NCBI GenBank assembly: GCA_946411565.1
Contig: CAMKEM010000013.1
Location: 1 to 55,318, forward strand
DNA from: an uncultured Prevotellaceae bacterium
Lineage (GTDB): Bacteria > Bacteroidota > Bacteroidia > Bacteroidales > Bacteroidaceae
Reading direction: 5' to 3'
DNA: 55,318 nt
A program made the position numbers and the translations under genes. Shown here in pieces: positions 33,264-41,683 of this stretch; within the stretch, counting starts at the first letter, position 1, and each line of letters opens with the position of its first letter. The notes beneath the pieces were generated by a model, which was not told the DNA's origin, made no database searches, and was given only the letters and a program-made list of their open reading frames with translations.

Positions 33264-33752
33264 CTAACATTCCTTGATATACATATTTCTGACATAGCCA
33301 CGACGTTCAAACACCGTTTGTAACGTGAAACTATCCTTCTGCATAAGGTGATTACTTATGTTGTCAGGATGAGCTGTGGCAAGGAGAAAATCAAGATCAA
33401 GGCTATGTATTATGCCCTTTAGGGATGCCCAGAGTTTGCTCATCACACCTGTTCGGCGAAGATCTGGTCTCACCATAGCCTCTCCAATCTCGGCTCCTTT
33501 GAGCAAATGAAAACGCTCTGGCAGTACGTCTGCATAGTCGTGAATATCATGAAACAAGCCAAGGGTTGCAACAAGCGTATTGCCGATGAATGCACCTAAA
33601 ACGACATTCTCGCTATCGTCACGGAATGTCACTTCGGCCTCTTCCTCGGTCATAGGGATAAGCCAATCCTTGTTTTCCAATGTTTCAACCACAACTTTGG
33701 ATAGTTGAAAGAATGCCTCTCTGTCTGAGGGCGTTAGTTTTCTTATTATCAT
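33264..33752 (-). CDS. GNAT-type N-acetyltransferase
   Basis: The 162-aa protein starts IIRKLTPSDREAFFQL, which is typical of GNAT enzymes. It has the acetyl-CoA region GEAMVRPDLRRTGVMSKLW (about 91-109; the usual Q/RxxGxG/A loop is here RRTGVM). It is convergent with the methyltransferase gene (13-bp gap) and sits 9 nt after the winged-helix regulator on the same strand, so it is probably the third gene of that unit. The substrate is unknown. Confidence 0.75.
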   Translation of the reverse strand: MIIRKLTPSDREAFFQLSKVVVETLENKDWLIPMTEEEAEVTFRDDSENVVLGAFIGNTLVATLGLFHDIHDYADVLPERFHLLKGAEIGEAMVRPDLRRTGVMSKLWASLKGIIHSLDLDFLLATAHPDNISNHLMQKDSFTLQTVFERRGYVRNMYIKEC

Positions 33753-33761
33753 TATACTGTT

Positions 33762-34046
33762 TTAAAGTCCTACAAAATAGCTTTTTAGTGATTCTATATA
33801 GTTCTGCATAGCCTCGCGTCCATAATCCGTCATACTACAGAATGTGCGGGACTTAACGCCAACGGGAACCTTCTCTACGACTATATATCCAGCTGATGAC
33901 AACTTGTCTATCTGAACGCTTAGATTGCCTGCCGTAGCTTCTGTTTTCTCTTTCAGATAGACGAAATCCGCCCTTTCCACCGTTAGGAGAATACTCATTA
34001 TAGCCAGTCGTAACTGACTATGCAGCAAAGGGTCAAGTTCTTTCAT
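33762..34046 (-). CDS. Small winged-helix transcription regulator
   Basis: The 94-aa protein is a winged-helix domain of the MarR/PadR-like type (winged helix DNA-binding, PF13601-like): DPLLHSQLRLAIMSILL, FVYLKEKTEATAGNLSVQIDKLSSAGYIVVEK and TFCSMTDYGREAMQNYI. The start overlaps the stop of the membrane-protein gene (ATGA). This pairing of a small regulator with a multi-pass membrane protein is common in Bacteroidetes. A 21-bp palindrome in the operon promoter is its probable operator. Confidence 0.8.
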   Translation of the reverse strand: MKELDPLLHSQLRLAIMSILLTVERADFVYLKEKTEATAGNLSVQIDKLSSAGYIVVEKVPVGVKSRTFCSMTDYGREAMQNYIESLKSYFVGL

Positions 34047-34690
34047 ATAACCAACTCTCCATTCTTCACTTTATTGTTGAGATAATAGCCAGGTAGAATC
34101 AATGAAGCGCCCAAAATAAGTGCCATAAACAGTTCTGTCTCTGGATAAGCCAATATTTCCATAAACTTATCTGGATATATGATTGAAAAATACATATATA
34201 TGAAAATTCCAGCAATACCACCTACAGCAGTAGATCTTATCTTATAGACAGCAAACGTAAATCCAGCAGCAATAGCACTAAACAATATCATTACAAGATA
34301 CATTGATGCAAGACTCGCAATGCTATAATTCAACAATTGTTGGGCGATGAAATACAAGCCATAGCCTCCAAACGCAATAGCCACTATTTCCCACATACAA
34401 TTAATGGCATGATCTATATGCGTAACAGCTTTATGTTTATGTACATTAATAAGTTGTCTGATGAATGGTACTAAATATCCACATGCCCCAATCAGAAATG
34501 TCACCCAGTTGGGTACTATACCATTAAACACCCACTTTATCAAGAAAATAAAGATACAAGAAGCCACAGAAGAACATCCCCACCATAGCAGATTATTACC
34601 AGGCTTAGAGTCTTTCTCCGTCTTTGTTTCTTCAATCATGCGAGAGATTAGTTCAAAACTCTCTTTCTCGCTCATGTTTTTTTCTTCCAT
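34043..34690 (-). CDS. Multi-pass membrane protein, partner of the regulator
   Basis: The protein has 215 aa and an acidic cytoplasmic start (EKESFELISRMIEETKTEKD). About five membrane segments follow (33-54, 61-77, 97-118, 124-148, 153-172), with a further one near 185-203. No family was recognised. It is the first gene of a unit with the winged-helix regulator and probably the GNAT. Met6 (MSEKES) is an alternative start. Confidence 0.65.
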   Translation of the reverse strand: MEEKNMSEKESFELISRMIEETKTEKDSKPGNNLLWWGCSSVASCIFIFLIKWVFNGIVPNWVTFLIGACGYLVPFIRQLINVHKHKAVTHIDHAINCMWEIVAIAFGGYGLYFIAQQLLNYSIASLASMYLVMILFSAIAAGFTFAVYKIRSTAVGGIAGIFIYMYFSIIYPDKFMEILAYPETELFMALILGASLILPGYYLNNKVKNGELVI

Positions 34691-34753
34691 ATTTCTTCTT
34701 TGGTTTTAGTCTCCCTAAATAGTGTAGGGGAGAGGTTAAGTATAATTTTGATG

Positions 34754-34785
34754 CAAAGATAGGTTGGTTTATTTTATAAACCAAA
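34754..34785 (-). promoter_or_regulatory. Promoter with embedded 21-bp palindromic operator
   Basis: On the minus strand TTTG (34785-34782), 20 nt, then TATCTTTG (34761-34754). The spacer and -33 are occupied by the perfect inverted repeat TTGGTTTAT-TTT-ATAAACCAA (34764-34784). A related half, TTTATAAAATAAA, lies at about 34823. This is what an autoregulatory operator would look like. Confidence 0.65.
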
Positions 34786-34866
34786 TATTTCCACAAAAAT
34801 TTGGTAATTTTTAACTTTAGTTTATAAAATAAAACAGCAATTCAATATTTATACATTTTAAAAAAG

Positions 34867-35760
34867 CTATTTATGCTTTACTGGTTCTATATGAAGCATG
34901 ATATGTGTGCCATTGCCAAATTCATTTCTAAGGGCACGCTCGATAGCGGTAGCATGATTATGCGATTCCTCAAGACTGATGTCACCAGGAAGACGTAGGT
35001 GCATCTCAATGGCGATGATACTACCAATACGACGAGTATGCAGATTGTGGATATCGCTTACTAATTTATCTTGATATACAATATCCTCTATCTTATCTTC
35101 AGTTTCCTTAGGCAAACTCTCTTCAAGTAATTCTCCCGAAGCCTGACGCAGAAGTCGGAAGGCCGTGATAAAGATAAGTACGCTCACAACAACGGCTGCG
35201 ATAGGGTCGAGCACAACCCAACTGTTACCAAGCAATACAGCACCACCTATACCGATAGCGGTGCCAATTGACGAGAAAGCATCGCTGCGATGATGCCATG
35301 CATTTGCTTCGAGAGCCTTAGAATCCACTTCAAGTGCAACTTTCTTTGTAATGCGGAAAACCCACTCTTTCAACAATATACTTACTACGGCAGCAGCAAA
35401 TGCTATCATCTCGGGCGACTCGATGTTTTCACCATTTATCACGGCTATAATCTTCTCTATACCATTCCAGCCAAGCATGATGGCTACCACTACCAAAGCC
35501 ATGCCGATGATGGATGTAGCTACGGTTTCATATTTTCCATGCCCATAGTCATGATCTTTGTCGGCAGGTTTGCTACTGAGTTTTACGAGCACGATCACAA
35601 CGATATCTGTGAGGAAATCGCTGAGTGAATGTACGGCATCAGCTATCATTGCAGCAGAATGTCCGAGTATTCCAGCCACAAATTTCATTATGAGCAGAAT
35701 CATATTCACGATACTGCCAGTAAGTGTAACTCTGTATATCTTTTGATCGCGTGTAAGCAT
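34867..35760 (-). CDS. Cation diffusion facilitator (CDF) metal exporter
   Basis: This 297-aa antiporter exports Zn(II), Fe(II) or a related ion. Six membrane helices lie in the first about 205 residues, with metal-site motifs H44SLSD48 in helix 2 and HHRSD in helix 5 (about 156-160). The cytoplasmic C-terminal domain (about 210-297) contains HNLHTRRIG, EMHLRLP and the closing HIMLHIEP. All site residues are present. It stands alone, with a -7-like TACTTTTG at 35791-35784 on the minus strand. Confidence 0.92.
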   Translation of the reverse strand: MLTRDQKIYRVTLTGSIVNMILLIMKFVAGILGHSAAMIADAVHSLSDFLTDIVVIVLVKLSSKPADKDHDYGHGKYETVATSIIGMALVVVAIMLGWNGIEKIIAVINGENIESPEMIAFAAAVVSILLKEWVFRITKKVALEVDSKALEANAWHHRSDAFSSIGTAIGIGGAVLLGNSWVVLDPIAAVVVSVLIFITAFRLLRQASGELLEESLPKETEDKIEDIVYQDKLVSDIHNLHTRRIGSIIAIEMHLRLPGDISLEESHNHATAIERALRNEFGNGTHIMLHIEPVKHK

Positions 35761-35928
35761 AGATAGTTTATCTTTTGGAAATACAAAAGTACTATATTTA
35801 AGCGATAAAATGGCTAAAAATGCGATTTTTTTCGCCTTTATTATGAATTTCTTCGCAAAAATATTGTTGTTACGATTTTTTATTATTACTTTTGTATTAC
35901 TTTTTAGGAATTATATAACCCAACGTTT

Positions 35929-37077
35929 ATGACTAACAACCAAATCGCTCATTTCCATGGAATAGACATTATGCGCTCGATGGCATGTATTATGGTACTT
36001 GTCATTCATGCCTGTGAATGTTATTACATCAGTAATTTCTATTCAACAGGAAGCGTTGAAACCCTTAACATTGCCCAATGGCATGATGAAGCCTTATGGG
36101 CAGGTATAATAGGTTCGGTATGCCGTTGCTGCGTACCTCTCTTTGTCATGATATCAGGCTTTCTGCTACTTCCAATGAATCATCGCATGACAATGACATT
36201 GTTCTATTTTAAACGTGTTAAACGGGTATTGATACCTCTATTTATATGGACGGTGATATATGCCTTCTATTCAGCTTTCAAATATGGCTATGAGCTGCAC
36301 ACACTTGACGACTACGCAGTATATATAATGAGTAAGGTGTGCTGTTTCTTCGTGAATTTCCCATCGGAGATAGGACATCTATGGTATCCTTATATGTATA
36401 TAGGTCTGTGCCTCTTCATTCCGATTCTCTCACCTTGGGTGGAACGTGCTACGAAAAACGAGATGCACGTTTTCCTTGGATTGTGGTGTGTAAGCCTGTT
36501 GTTGCCTTATATTCATTTGTTGTGGCCTGAGGTGTGGGGAGAATGCTATTGGAATACGGACGGTATTCTTTACCATTTCAGCGGTTTCATCGGTTATCTT
36601 ATCGCTGGAGCCTACTGCCGTAAGTTCTTGTATAACAACGAGGAAAAGTATATTGGCAAGGGCTTGGTCATTGCCATTCACGGTTACGCCCTCACTCTTG
36701 GTGGTTTTATATATCAGTTGAATAACCTCAAACCTGAGGAATTTAATTATAGCTGTTATTTTCAGAATTTTGAGGTCACTTGGATGTTCAACAATATTTC
36801 CATCGGACTTCTTACTATAGGCGTGTTCCTGATGCTCTTCAAATTGCCGATAAAGAGCCTTCCAAACATTATTCACGATTTTTCGCGTCTAAGCTACGGA
36901 ATATATCTTTGTCATATAGTGTTCCTGACATGGTTCTATGAGACATTGATTAGTGATACACTCTTACCTACAGCATGTAAGATCCTCACTATCGCTGTGC
37001 TTACAATTGTCTCATCATATCTTCTTATTAAGGCACTCAGCTATCTGCCAAAGAGTAAGTGGGTGGTAGGAAATTAA
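35929..37077 (+). CDS. Acyltransferase family 3 (OafA/NodX-like) membrane protein
   Basis: This 382-aa protein has about ten membrane helices. It starts with the family signature HFHGIDIMRSMACIMVLVIHACE (catalytic His in VIHAC) and contains RCCVPLFVMISGFLLLP. These enzymes O-acylate cell-surface glycans. The acceptor is unknown, and no glycan cluster is present. A promoter-like TTGT-N19-TACTTTTG lies at 35864-35894. Confidence 0.88.
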   Translation: MTNNQIAHFHGIDIMRSMACIMVLVIHACECYYISNFYSTGSVETLNIAQWHDEALWAGIIGSVCRCCVPLFVMISGFLLLPMNHRMTMTLFYFKRVKRVLIPLFIWTVIYAFYSAFKYGYELHTLDDYAVYIMSKVCCFFVNFPSEIGHLWYPYMYIGLCLFIPILSPWVERATKNEMHVFLGLWCVSLLLPYIHLLWPEVWGECYWNTDGILYHFSGFIGYLIAGAYCRKFLYNNEEKYIGKGLVIAIHGYALTLGGFIYQLNNLKPEEFNYSCYFQNFEVTWMFNNISIGLLTIGVFLMLFKLPIKSLPNIIHDFSRLSYGIYLCHIVFLTWFYETLISDTLLPTACKILTIAVLTIVSSYLLIKALSYLPKSKWVVGN

Positions 37078-37085
37078 TTTTCGGT

Positions 37086-37370
37086 TTATTTTGCCATATG
37101 CACTATACTTCCTGCAATCATTATCACGATAAGAATGATGATTACGGCAAGGAGAATACACATCCATTTGAGCCATTTTAGCAAGCGCTCAACTTTTCCA
37201 TTGGCATTTATTCCAAATTGCTGGAGGCAGTTTAGGGCGGCTGACGATGTTATGAGCATATCGTCAAGCCATCCTACAAACGGAAAGTCAGGAATAAAAT
37301 CTGCTGGAATTACATCATATATAATTGTTGCACCAAGCAGAATGAGTGAAGTTATCTGTTTACGTGTCAT
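37086..37370 (-). CDS. YkvA family (DUF1232) small membrane protein
   Basis: The 94-aa protein has the DUF1232 motif IIYDVIPADFIPDFPFVGWLDDMLI (about 16-40) and a C-terminal hydrophobic segment (70-90). The role is unknown. Its ATG overlaps the stop of the AlaX-like gene (ATGA), so it forms a two-gene unit with it. Confidence 0.85.
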   Translation of the reverse strand: MTRKQITSLILLGATIIYDVIPADFIPDFPFVGWLDDMLITSSAALNCLQQFGINANGKVERLLKWLKWMCILLAVIIILIVIMIAGSIVHMAK

Positions 37371-37831
37371 ACTTTTACTTTATAGACTATTCTGAAACTG
37401 CCTTCATTATAGCTGGTGCTTGTAATCTTGAAGGTACCTATCTCTTTTGTTGATTTCACATGACTTCCGATGCAAGCACAGATGTCATAGTCACCAATTC
37501 GAACGATACGAAGGGTTTCGCTTGCATCCTCTGGCAATTTATCGAGCACGACACCTTCGGGAATGTTATCACGGGTAACAAACTCGAAAGTGACTGGTAA
37601 ATCATGTGCTATAAGTTCGTTAATCCTATGCTCAATCTCTGCCACTTGTTCTGAGGTCGGGCAGGGGTTGAGATTATAATTTATCTTCGATTTCTTACGC
37701 TCTATATGAGCATTCTTTGAACGCTCACAGCCAAACATTCTAATCATTGTCTGGTTAAGAAGATGTTCCGCTGTATGTGCAGGTTCATATTCCTGCTTGT
37801 TATGCTCGTTTAATATCGGTTCTTTTTCCAT
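37367..37831 (-). CDS. AlaX-like trans-editing domain protein
   Basis: The 154-aa free-standing editing domain resembles that of alanyl/threonyl-tRNA synthetases. The zinc ligands are in HTAEH (His19, His23) and CIGSH (Cys120, His124). Such proteins hydrolyse mischarged tRNA, for example Ser-tRNA(Ala). All four ligands are present, so it should be active. It overlaps ykvA by 4 nt. Confidence 0.88.
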   Translation of the reverse strand: MEKEPILNEHNKQEYEPAHTAEHLLNQTMIRMFGCERSKNAHIERKKSKINYNLNPCPTSEQVAEIEHRINELIAHDLPVTFEFVTRDNIPEGVVLDKLPEDASETLRIVRIGDYDICACIGSHVKSTKEIGTFKITSTSYNEGSFRIVYKVKV

Positions 37832-37844
37832 ATATATCTTTGCA

Positions 37845-38480
37845 TTATTCTTTCAAAGTACGGATATAGTGTGTTTCTACAAGCTGCTCCTTTATCTTCG
37901 GAGAGCCAAATTGCTCCATGCCAAGGCGGAGGCTCTTTATCATGAAAGCCATATTAAGTCCCAACTGTCGCATTGTCTGCATACCTTCCTCATCCAGAAT
38001 TACCTCTCCTGGTGATGTACCATGTGCTATAGTCCAGTATTGTGACGGAACAACAGGCATATTGGTCTTTAGAAAGTATTTGTTGAGCACGTCCATTGTA
38101 GCCGTTGCACCACCACGTCGAGCAACAGCCACAGAAGCTCCAACCTTCATAATCCAGTTCTTATGAAGAGTAGAATAGAAAAGGCGGTCGAGAAGCGAGA
38201 GCAGAGTGCCTGATGCAGAAGCAAAATACACGGGTGAACCAATCAGGAGTCCATCGGCAGAATCCATCTTTTCTGAGATCTCGTTCACGATGTCATGAAA
38301 ACAGCATTCGTTTGTGTCCCAACATTTATTACAGGCAATACAACCATGTATCTGACGATGTCCAACGTGTATCCATTCAGTTTCTATGTCATGGAGGTTA
38401 AGAGTATTTTCAACCTCATGTAAGGCTGTAGCTGTATTGCCTTCAGCCTTAGGACTTCCGTTTAGTATTATAACTTTCAT
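37845..38480 (-). CDS. Flavodoxin-fold NAD(P)H-dependent oxidoreductase
   Basis: The 211-aa FMN protein starts VIILNGSPKAEGNTATAL, the FMN phosphate loop. It contains a cysteine-rich segment CIACNKCWDTNECCFHD (about 49-65) and GSPVYFASASGTLLSLLDRLFY. These features are typical of iron-sulfur-flavoprotein-like or multimeric flavodoxin reductases. The substrate is unknown. It lies 13 nt upstream of the AlaX-like gene on the same strand. Confidence 0.85.
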   Translation of the reverse strand: MKVIILNGSPKAEGNTATALHEVENTLNLHDIETEWIHVGHRQIHGCIACNKCWDTNECCFHDIVNEISEKMDSADGLLIGSPVYFASASGTLLSLLDRLFYSTLHKNWIMKVGASVAVARRGGATATMDVLNKYFLKTNMPVVPSQYWTIAHGTSPGEVILDEEGMQTMRQLGLNMAFMIKSLRLGMEQFGSPKIKEQLVETHYIRTLKE

Positions 38481-38504
38481 TTTCTTTGTTAGGGTTTAGA
38501 ATAA

Positions 38505-39194
38505 TTATTTACAAGTATATGTGAATCTGCGTATCTGTGCATGAGATAAGGTGGTACGAAATCCAAAATATCCACAGGTAAGTGGGGTAGGGTCTTGGTA
38601 CTCTGCAATAACCTCACCATCTATTATATATTGCACGCATCCGTTAATTTGTTCAAGACGAATATGATACCAGTGATTTTTCTTTAGAAGGTGTGCGGAG
38701 TCGGTATATTCTATGAGTATTGCTGGACGGTAATCCGTATTCGATATACCTCTCTCATCACCTGTGTATCTACGAAAGCGTGTGGTTGTATTGTGATTGC
38801 CTCCCAAGCCCATATAATAAAGACTCAAGGCGTATTGTCTTACAAATATTCCTTGTCGCTCGTGAATGCCATCCAATGGACTTTGACACTCTCTATGTGT
38901 ATCGGATGCCATCCAGAAACAATTAAGGTCAGAAAGGCGATTCCACGACTCCATGTTATTGTCTTCCACTACGATACGAGCATCATATTCTATTATAATA
39001 TTGCCCTCCATACGTTCATTATACCATAGCGTCATGCCTTTAGGCGAAACGATGTCGATAATACTATCTGATAGGATAGTAACGCTCGTTTCGGGACTTT
39101 CAGCCTCTACACTCCAATGGTCAAGGATGTCGGCCTTAACAAGGGGTGGGAGTAGGGGAGAGATGAATAATGAAATTAGGAGGAGTTGTTTCAT
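38505..39194 (-). CDS. Secreted DUF6250 (concanavalin-like) protein
   Basis: The protein has 229 aa from the ATG at 39194, which opens onto a signal peptide (MKQLLLISLFISPLLPPL). It is a beta-sandwich protein of the DUF6250 type: SDLNCFWMASD, YYMGLGGNHNTTTRFRRY and TCGYFGFRTTLSHAQI are near family consensus. Relatives occur in polysaccharide-utilisation loci, often with pectin-active enzymes. Here there is no SusC/D or glycosidase nearby, so it is an isolated member. Confidence 0.75.
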   Translation of the reverse strand: MKQLLLISLFISPLLPPLVKADILDHWSVEAESPETSVTILSDSIIDIVSPKGMTLWYNERMEGNIIIEYDARIVVEDNNMESWNRLSDLNCFWMASDTHRECQSPLDGIHERQGIFVRQYALSLYYMGLGGNHNTTTRFRRYTGDERGISNTDYRPAILIEYTDSAHLLKKNHWYHIRLEQINGCVQYIIDGEVIAEYQDPTPLTCGYFGFRTTLSHAQIRRFTYTCK

Positions 39195-39279
39195 AGTAGA
39201 AAAATTGAGGTTGTGGGTAATAGGTGTTGAGGGAGAATATTCGTATTTACAAAATACTATCAGCCCCAACACCTATTAT

Positions 39280-40362
39280 TTATTTCCCAAGATTTGTAGT
39301 CTTATTAAGTAGGTACGCATCAAGGATAACTGATGCTGCCATAGCCTCTACGATTGGTACTGCACGTGGGAGAACACAAGGGTCATGACGACCACGAGCC
39401 TTAAGAACGGTTGCATTACCTTCCATATCTACGGTGTCCTGTTCCATAAGGATTGTTGCTACAGGTTTGAAGGCTACACGGAAGTAGATATCCTCGCCAT
39501 TTGACAATCCACCTTGTATGCCACCACTATGATTTGTTTTTGTACATATATTGCCGTTGGCATCTGTGGTAAACACGTCATTTTGCAGAGAACCGCGCTG
39601 ATTAACACCAGCAAATCCCTCGCCATATTCAAAGCCCTTTACAGCATTGATGCTGAGCATAGCATGACCGAGAACTGCATGAAGTTTGTCGAACTCAGGT
39701 TCACCAAGTCCTACAGGACATCCCTTTATTACACAAGTAATTACACCTCCGATTGTATCGCCTTTTTCCTTAACCTCAGAAATCAGAGCCTCCATCTGAG
39801 CTGCCTTTTCTGGATCAGGACAACGAACAGCATTTGTCTCGGTGATGCTAAGATCATATTTCTTATAGTCACGCTCAAGACAGATATCACCAACCTGTGA
39901 GGTGTAAGCATGTATGCTGATACCTAACTGCTTAAGAGCGAGTTTGGCAAGTGCACCAGCTACACAACGACCAATAGTGATTCGTGCAGATGTACGACCG
40001 CCACCACGATGATCTCGTATGCCATATTTTGTCTGGTATGTGTAGTCGGCATGAGAAGGACGGAATGTACAGCGCATATTCTCATAGTCCTGTGAATGCT
40101 GATTGGTATTGCGGACAATAAAGCCGATAGGGCAGCCTGTTGACTTTCCCTCGAATACGCCAGAAAGAAGTTCTACCTGATCAGCTTCGTTGCGTGACGT
40201 GGTTATCTTGCTCTGTCCTGGACGACGACGAGAAAGCTCTGACTGAATGAAGTCGATGTCGATGTCAATACCTGCAGGCATTCCATCAACAACGCCACCA
40301 ACAGCAGCACCATGACTCTCACCGTATGTAGTGACCGTGAATATTTTACCGAATGTATTCAT
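39280..40362 (-). CDS. aroC: Chorismate synthase
   Basis: The protein has 360 aa from the ATG at 40362 (MNTFGKIF); the frame extends eight codons upstream without support. It catalyses the last shikimate step, EPSP to chorismate, with reduced FMN. Family motifs are [49 protein letters not shown] and [17 protein letters not shown]. Length is normal for the family. Confidence 0.96.
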   Translation of the reverse strand: MNTFGKIFTVTTYGESHGAAVGGVVDGMPAGIDIDIDFIQSELSRRRPGQSKITTSRNEADQVELLSGVFEGKSTGCPIGFIVRNTNQHSQDYENMRCTFRPSHADYTYQTKYGIRDHRGGGRTSARITIGRCVAGALAKLALKQLGISIHAYTSQVGDICLERDYKKYDLSITETNAVRCPDPEKAAQMEALISEVKEKGDTIGGVITCVIKGCPVGLGEPEFDKLHAVLGHAMLSINAVKGFEYGEGFAGVNQRGSLQNDVFTTDANGNICTKTNHSGGIQGGLSNGEDIYFRVAFKPVATILMEQDTVDMEGNATVLKARGRHDPCVLPRAVPIVEAMAASVILDAYLLNKTTNLGK

Positions 40363-40429
40363 ACTTAAATAATTAACAATTAACAATCAAGAGAGAAGAA
40401 ATGCTAATCATTAACTGTATATTTTACAC

Positions 40430-41023
40430 TTATTTATTGCAGTCGCAACCACCTTCACAATTGCAGTCACCTTCACCGCAGCCGCCACAACCACCATTGC
40501 AACCGCCTCCGCAGCCACCACAACCGCCGCCAGCCATGTGGTTAATCATAGCCTGAATCTCACCATTTGTAGCCTCACGAGAGTCAACAACAGAACCAAC
40601 GAAATTCAGTTCTTTACCAGCAAGAGGATGATTTAGATCCATCTTTACGGTATTCTCAGAAATCTCAAGGACATGTCCCATGAAACGATTTCCATCCTGA
40701 TTCTGTAATGGTACGATAGCATCAACATAGATGTGCTCGTCATCAAACTTGCCATCAATACAGAACATATCCTTAGCAAGATCAAGTACGCGCTCTGCAT
40801 AGTAATCACCATATGCATCATCCTTAGAGAGTGTAAAGTCGAATGTGTCACCAACAGCCAAAGGAGCAATGGCATTCTCAAAACCAGGAATTGTCATACC
40901 GAAGCCGCTGAGGAAACGGAATGGATTTCCTGCTGAAGTTTCTTCCTGAAGAGATTTCTCGCCATTTTCAACTACGTAAAGCTTATAATCTACTGCAATA
41001 CTTTTGTATTCTTTCTTATCCAT
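40430..41023 (-). CDS. slyD: SlyD-like FKBP-type prolyl isomerase with Cys/Gly-rich tail
   Basis: The protein has 197 aa from the ATG at 41023 (MDKKEYKS). FKBP halves flank the insert-in-flap domain: GFGMTIPGFENAI, then EHIYVDAIVPLQNQDGN and MDLNHPLAGKELNF. A C-terminal metal-binding tail of about 35 residues is made of CGGC, GGCNGG and CNCEGGCDC. It has no His; E. coli SlyD binds nickel through a His/Cys tail. The role is protein folding and perhaps metal delivery. Confidence 0.9.
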   Translation of the reverse strand: MDKKEYKSIAVDYKLYVVENGEKSLQEETSAGNPFRFLSGFGMTIPGFENAIAPLAVGDTFDFTLSKDDAYGDYYAERVLDLAKDMFCIDGKFDDEHIYVDAIVPLQNQDGNRFMGHVLEISENTVKMDLNHPLAGKELNFVGSVVDSREATNGEIQAMINHMAGGGCGGCGGGCNGGCGGCGEGDCNCEGGCDCNK

Positions 41024-41330
41024 TTTTATATGTATTATTTTATTTTGGTGCAAAGATACTAAAAAATTATTACAAAACCGAATTTTAATTAAAAATTATG
41101 ATGTGCTGAGAATTCAATATTTTAAGAAACTCTTGGTCTATGTGAGGAATATTGATTTTTCAGCCATTTTTTAGGCTGTATAGAATATACAGTACTATTC
41201 AACTAGAATGACTATTATGATAAATAGTGTATTTTGAGAAATCATTATTACCCTATTTCTACCTCCGAAATACTTGTTTTGTGTTTAATTCTAAAAGAGA
41301 TTCATTTGTGGTCTATTTATGTCATAGTTA

Positions 41331-41429
41331 TACCTCCGTTCCAAATCCGTTTCAAAACCGTTATAAATCCGTTCCTTAGAATGGGAGTAAAATGGGACTT
41401 ACATAGAAGTTACAAGGGAGGAACAAGGT
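41331..41429. repeat. Nine-unit array in exact 11-nt register
   Basis: The units are TACCTCCGTTC, CAAATCCGTTT, CAAAACCGTTA, TAAATCCGTTC, CTTAGAATGGG, AGTAAAATGGG, ACTTACATAGA, AGTTACAAGGG and AGGAACAAGGT. Its left part is the inverse of 25066-25109 with a few changes, so these two loci are diverged copies in opposite orientation. Confidence 0.85.
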
Positions 41430-41511
41430 AGTTATATTTTATGGAGATAAAATTATTAGTAAATATTACCAATTATCAAGATGTTTTTAACCAGAAGAAT
41501 ATTAAACGAAA

Positions 41512-41549
41512 TTGTCCACTGCTCTAAGAATTCTCAGAACAGTGGACAA
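41512..41549. repeat. 38-bp near-perfect palindrome
   Basis: The sequence is symmetric around GAATTC at 41528-41533, with arms TTGTCCACTG and CAGTGGACAA and only two mismatched pairs. It begins exactly where the terminator U-tract of the small minus-strand transcript ends. It could be a second termination hairpin, a cruciform or a protein site. Confidence 0.75.
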
Positions 41550-41651
41550 AAAAAATTGATTGTCTCACGACAACCAATCTTTATTAACCTTAATAATCTA
41601 ATACCATGAAAAACACGATGCAAAGGTACGAATTAATTTCGTATTTGCAAG
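41548..41651 (-). ncRNA. Small orphan transcript with its own promoter and terminator
   Basis: On the minus strand CTTG (41651-41648), 19 nt, then TACCTTTG (41628-41621). The predicted start is near 41614. About 35 nt later comes an 11-bp stem with a GUGA (GNRA) loop (41554-41564 with 41569-41579), followed by eight Ts. The transcript would be about 65-70 nt. It contains one mini-ORF, ATG-GTA-TTA-GAT-TAT-TAA, before the stem. It could be a small RNA or an attenuated leader, but slyD is over 500 nt away with its own -7 element. Confidence 0.6.
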
Positions 41652-41683
41652 AGTTTTATATATTTTTCCTATTATTTTTTACA

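Larger units (their letters stand above)
41054..41683. other. 630-bp gene-free stretch between slyD and the DUF3256 gene
   Basis: From left to right it holds a TATCTTTG -7 element for slyD (41058-41051, minus strand), AT-rich filler, a nine-unit 11-nt array (41331-41429), a 38-bp palindrome (41512-41549) and a short promoter-terminator transcription unit on the minus strand (41548-41651). No ORF here has support. Confidence 0.6.
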
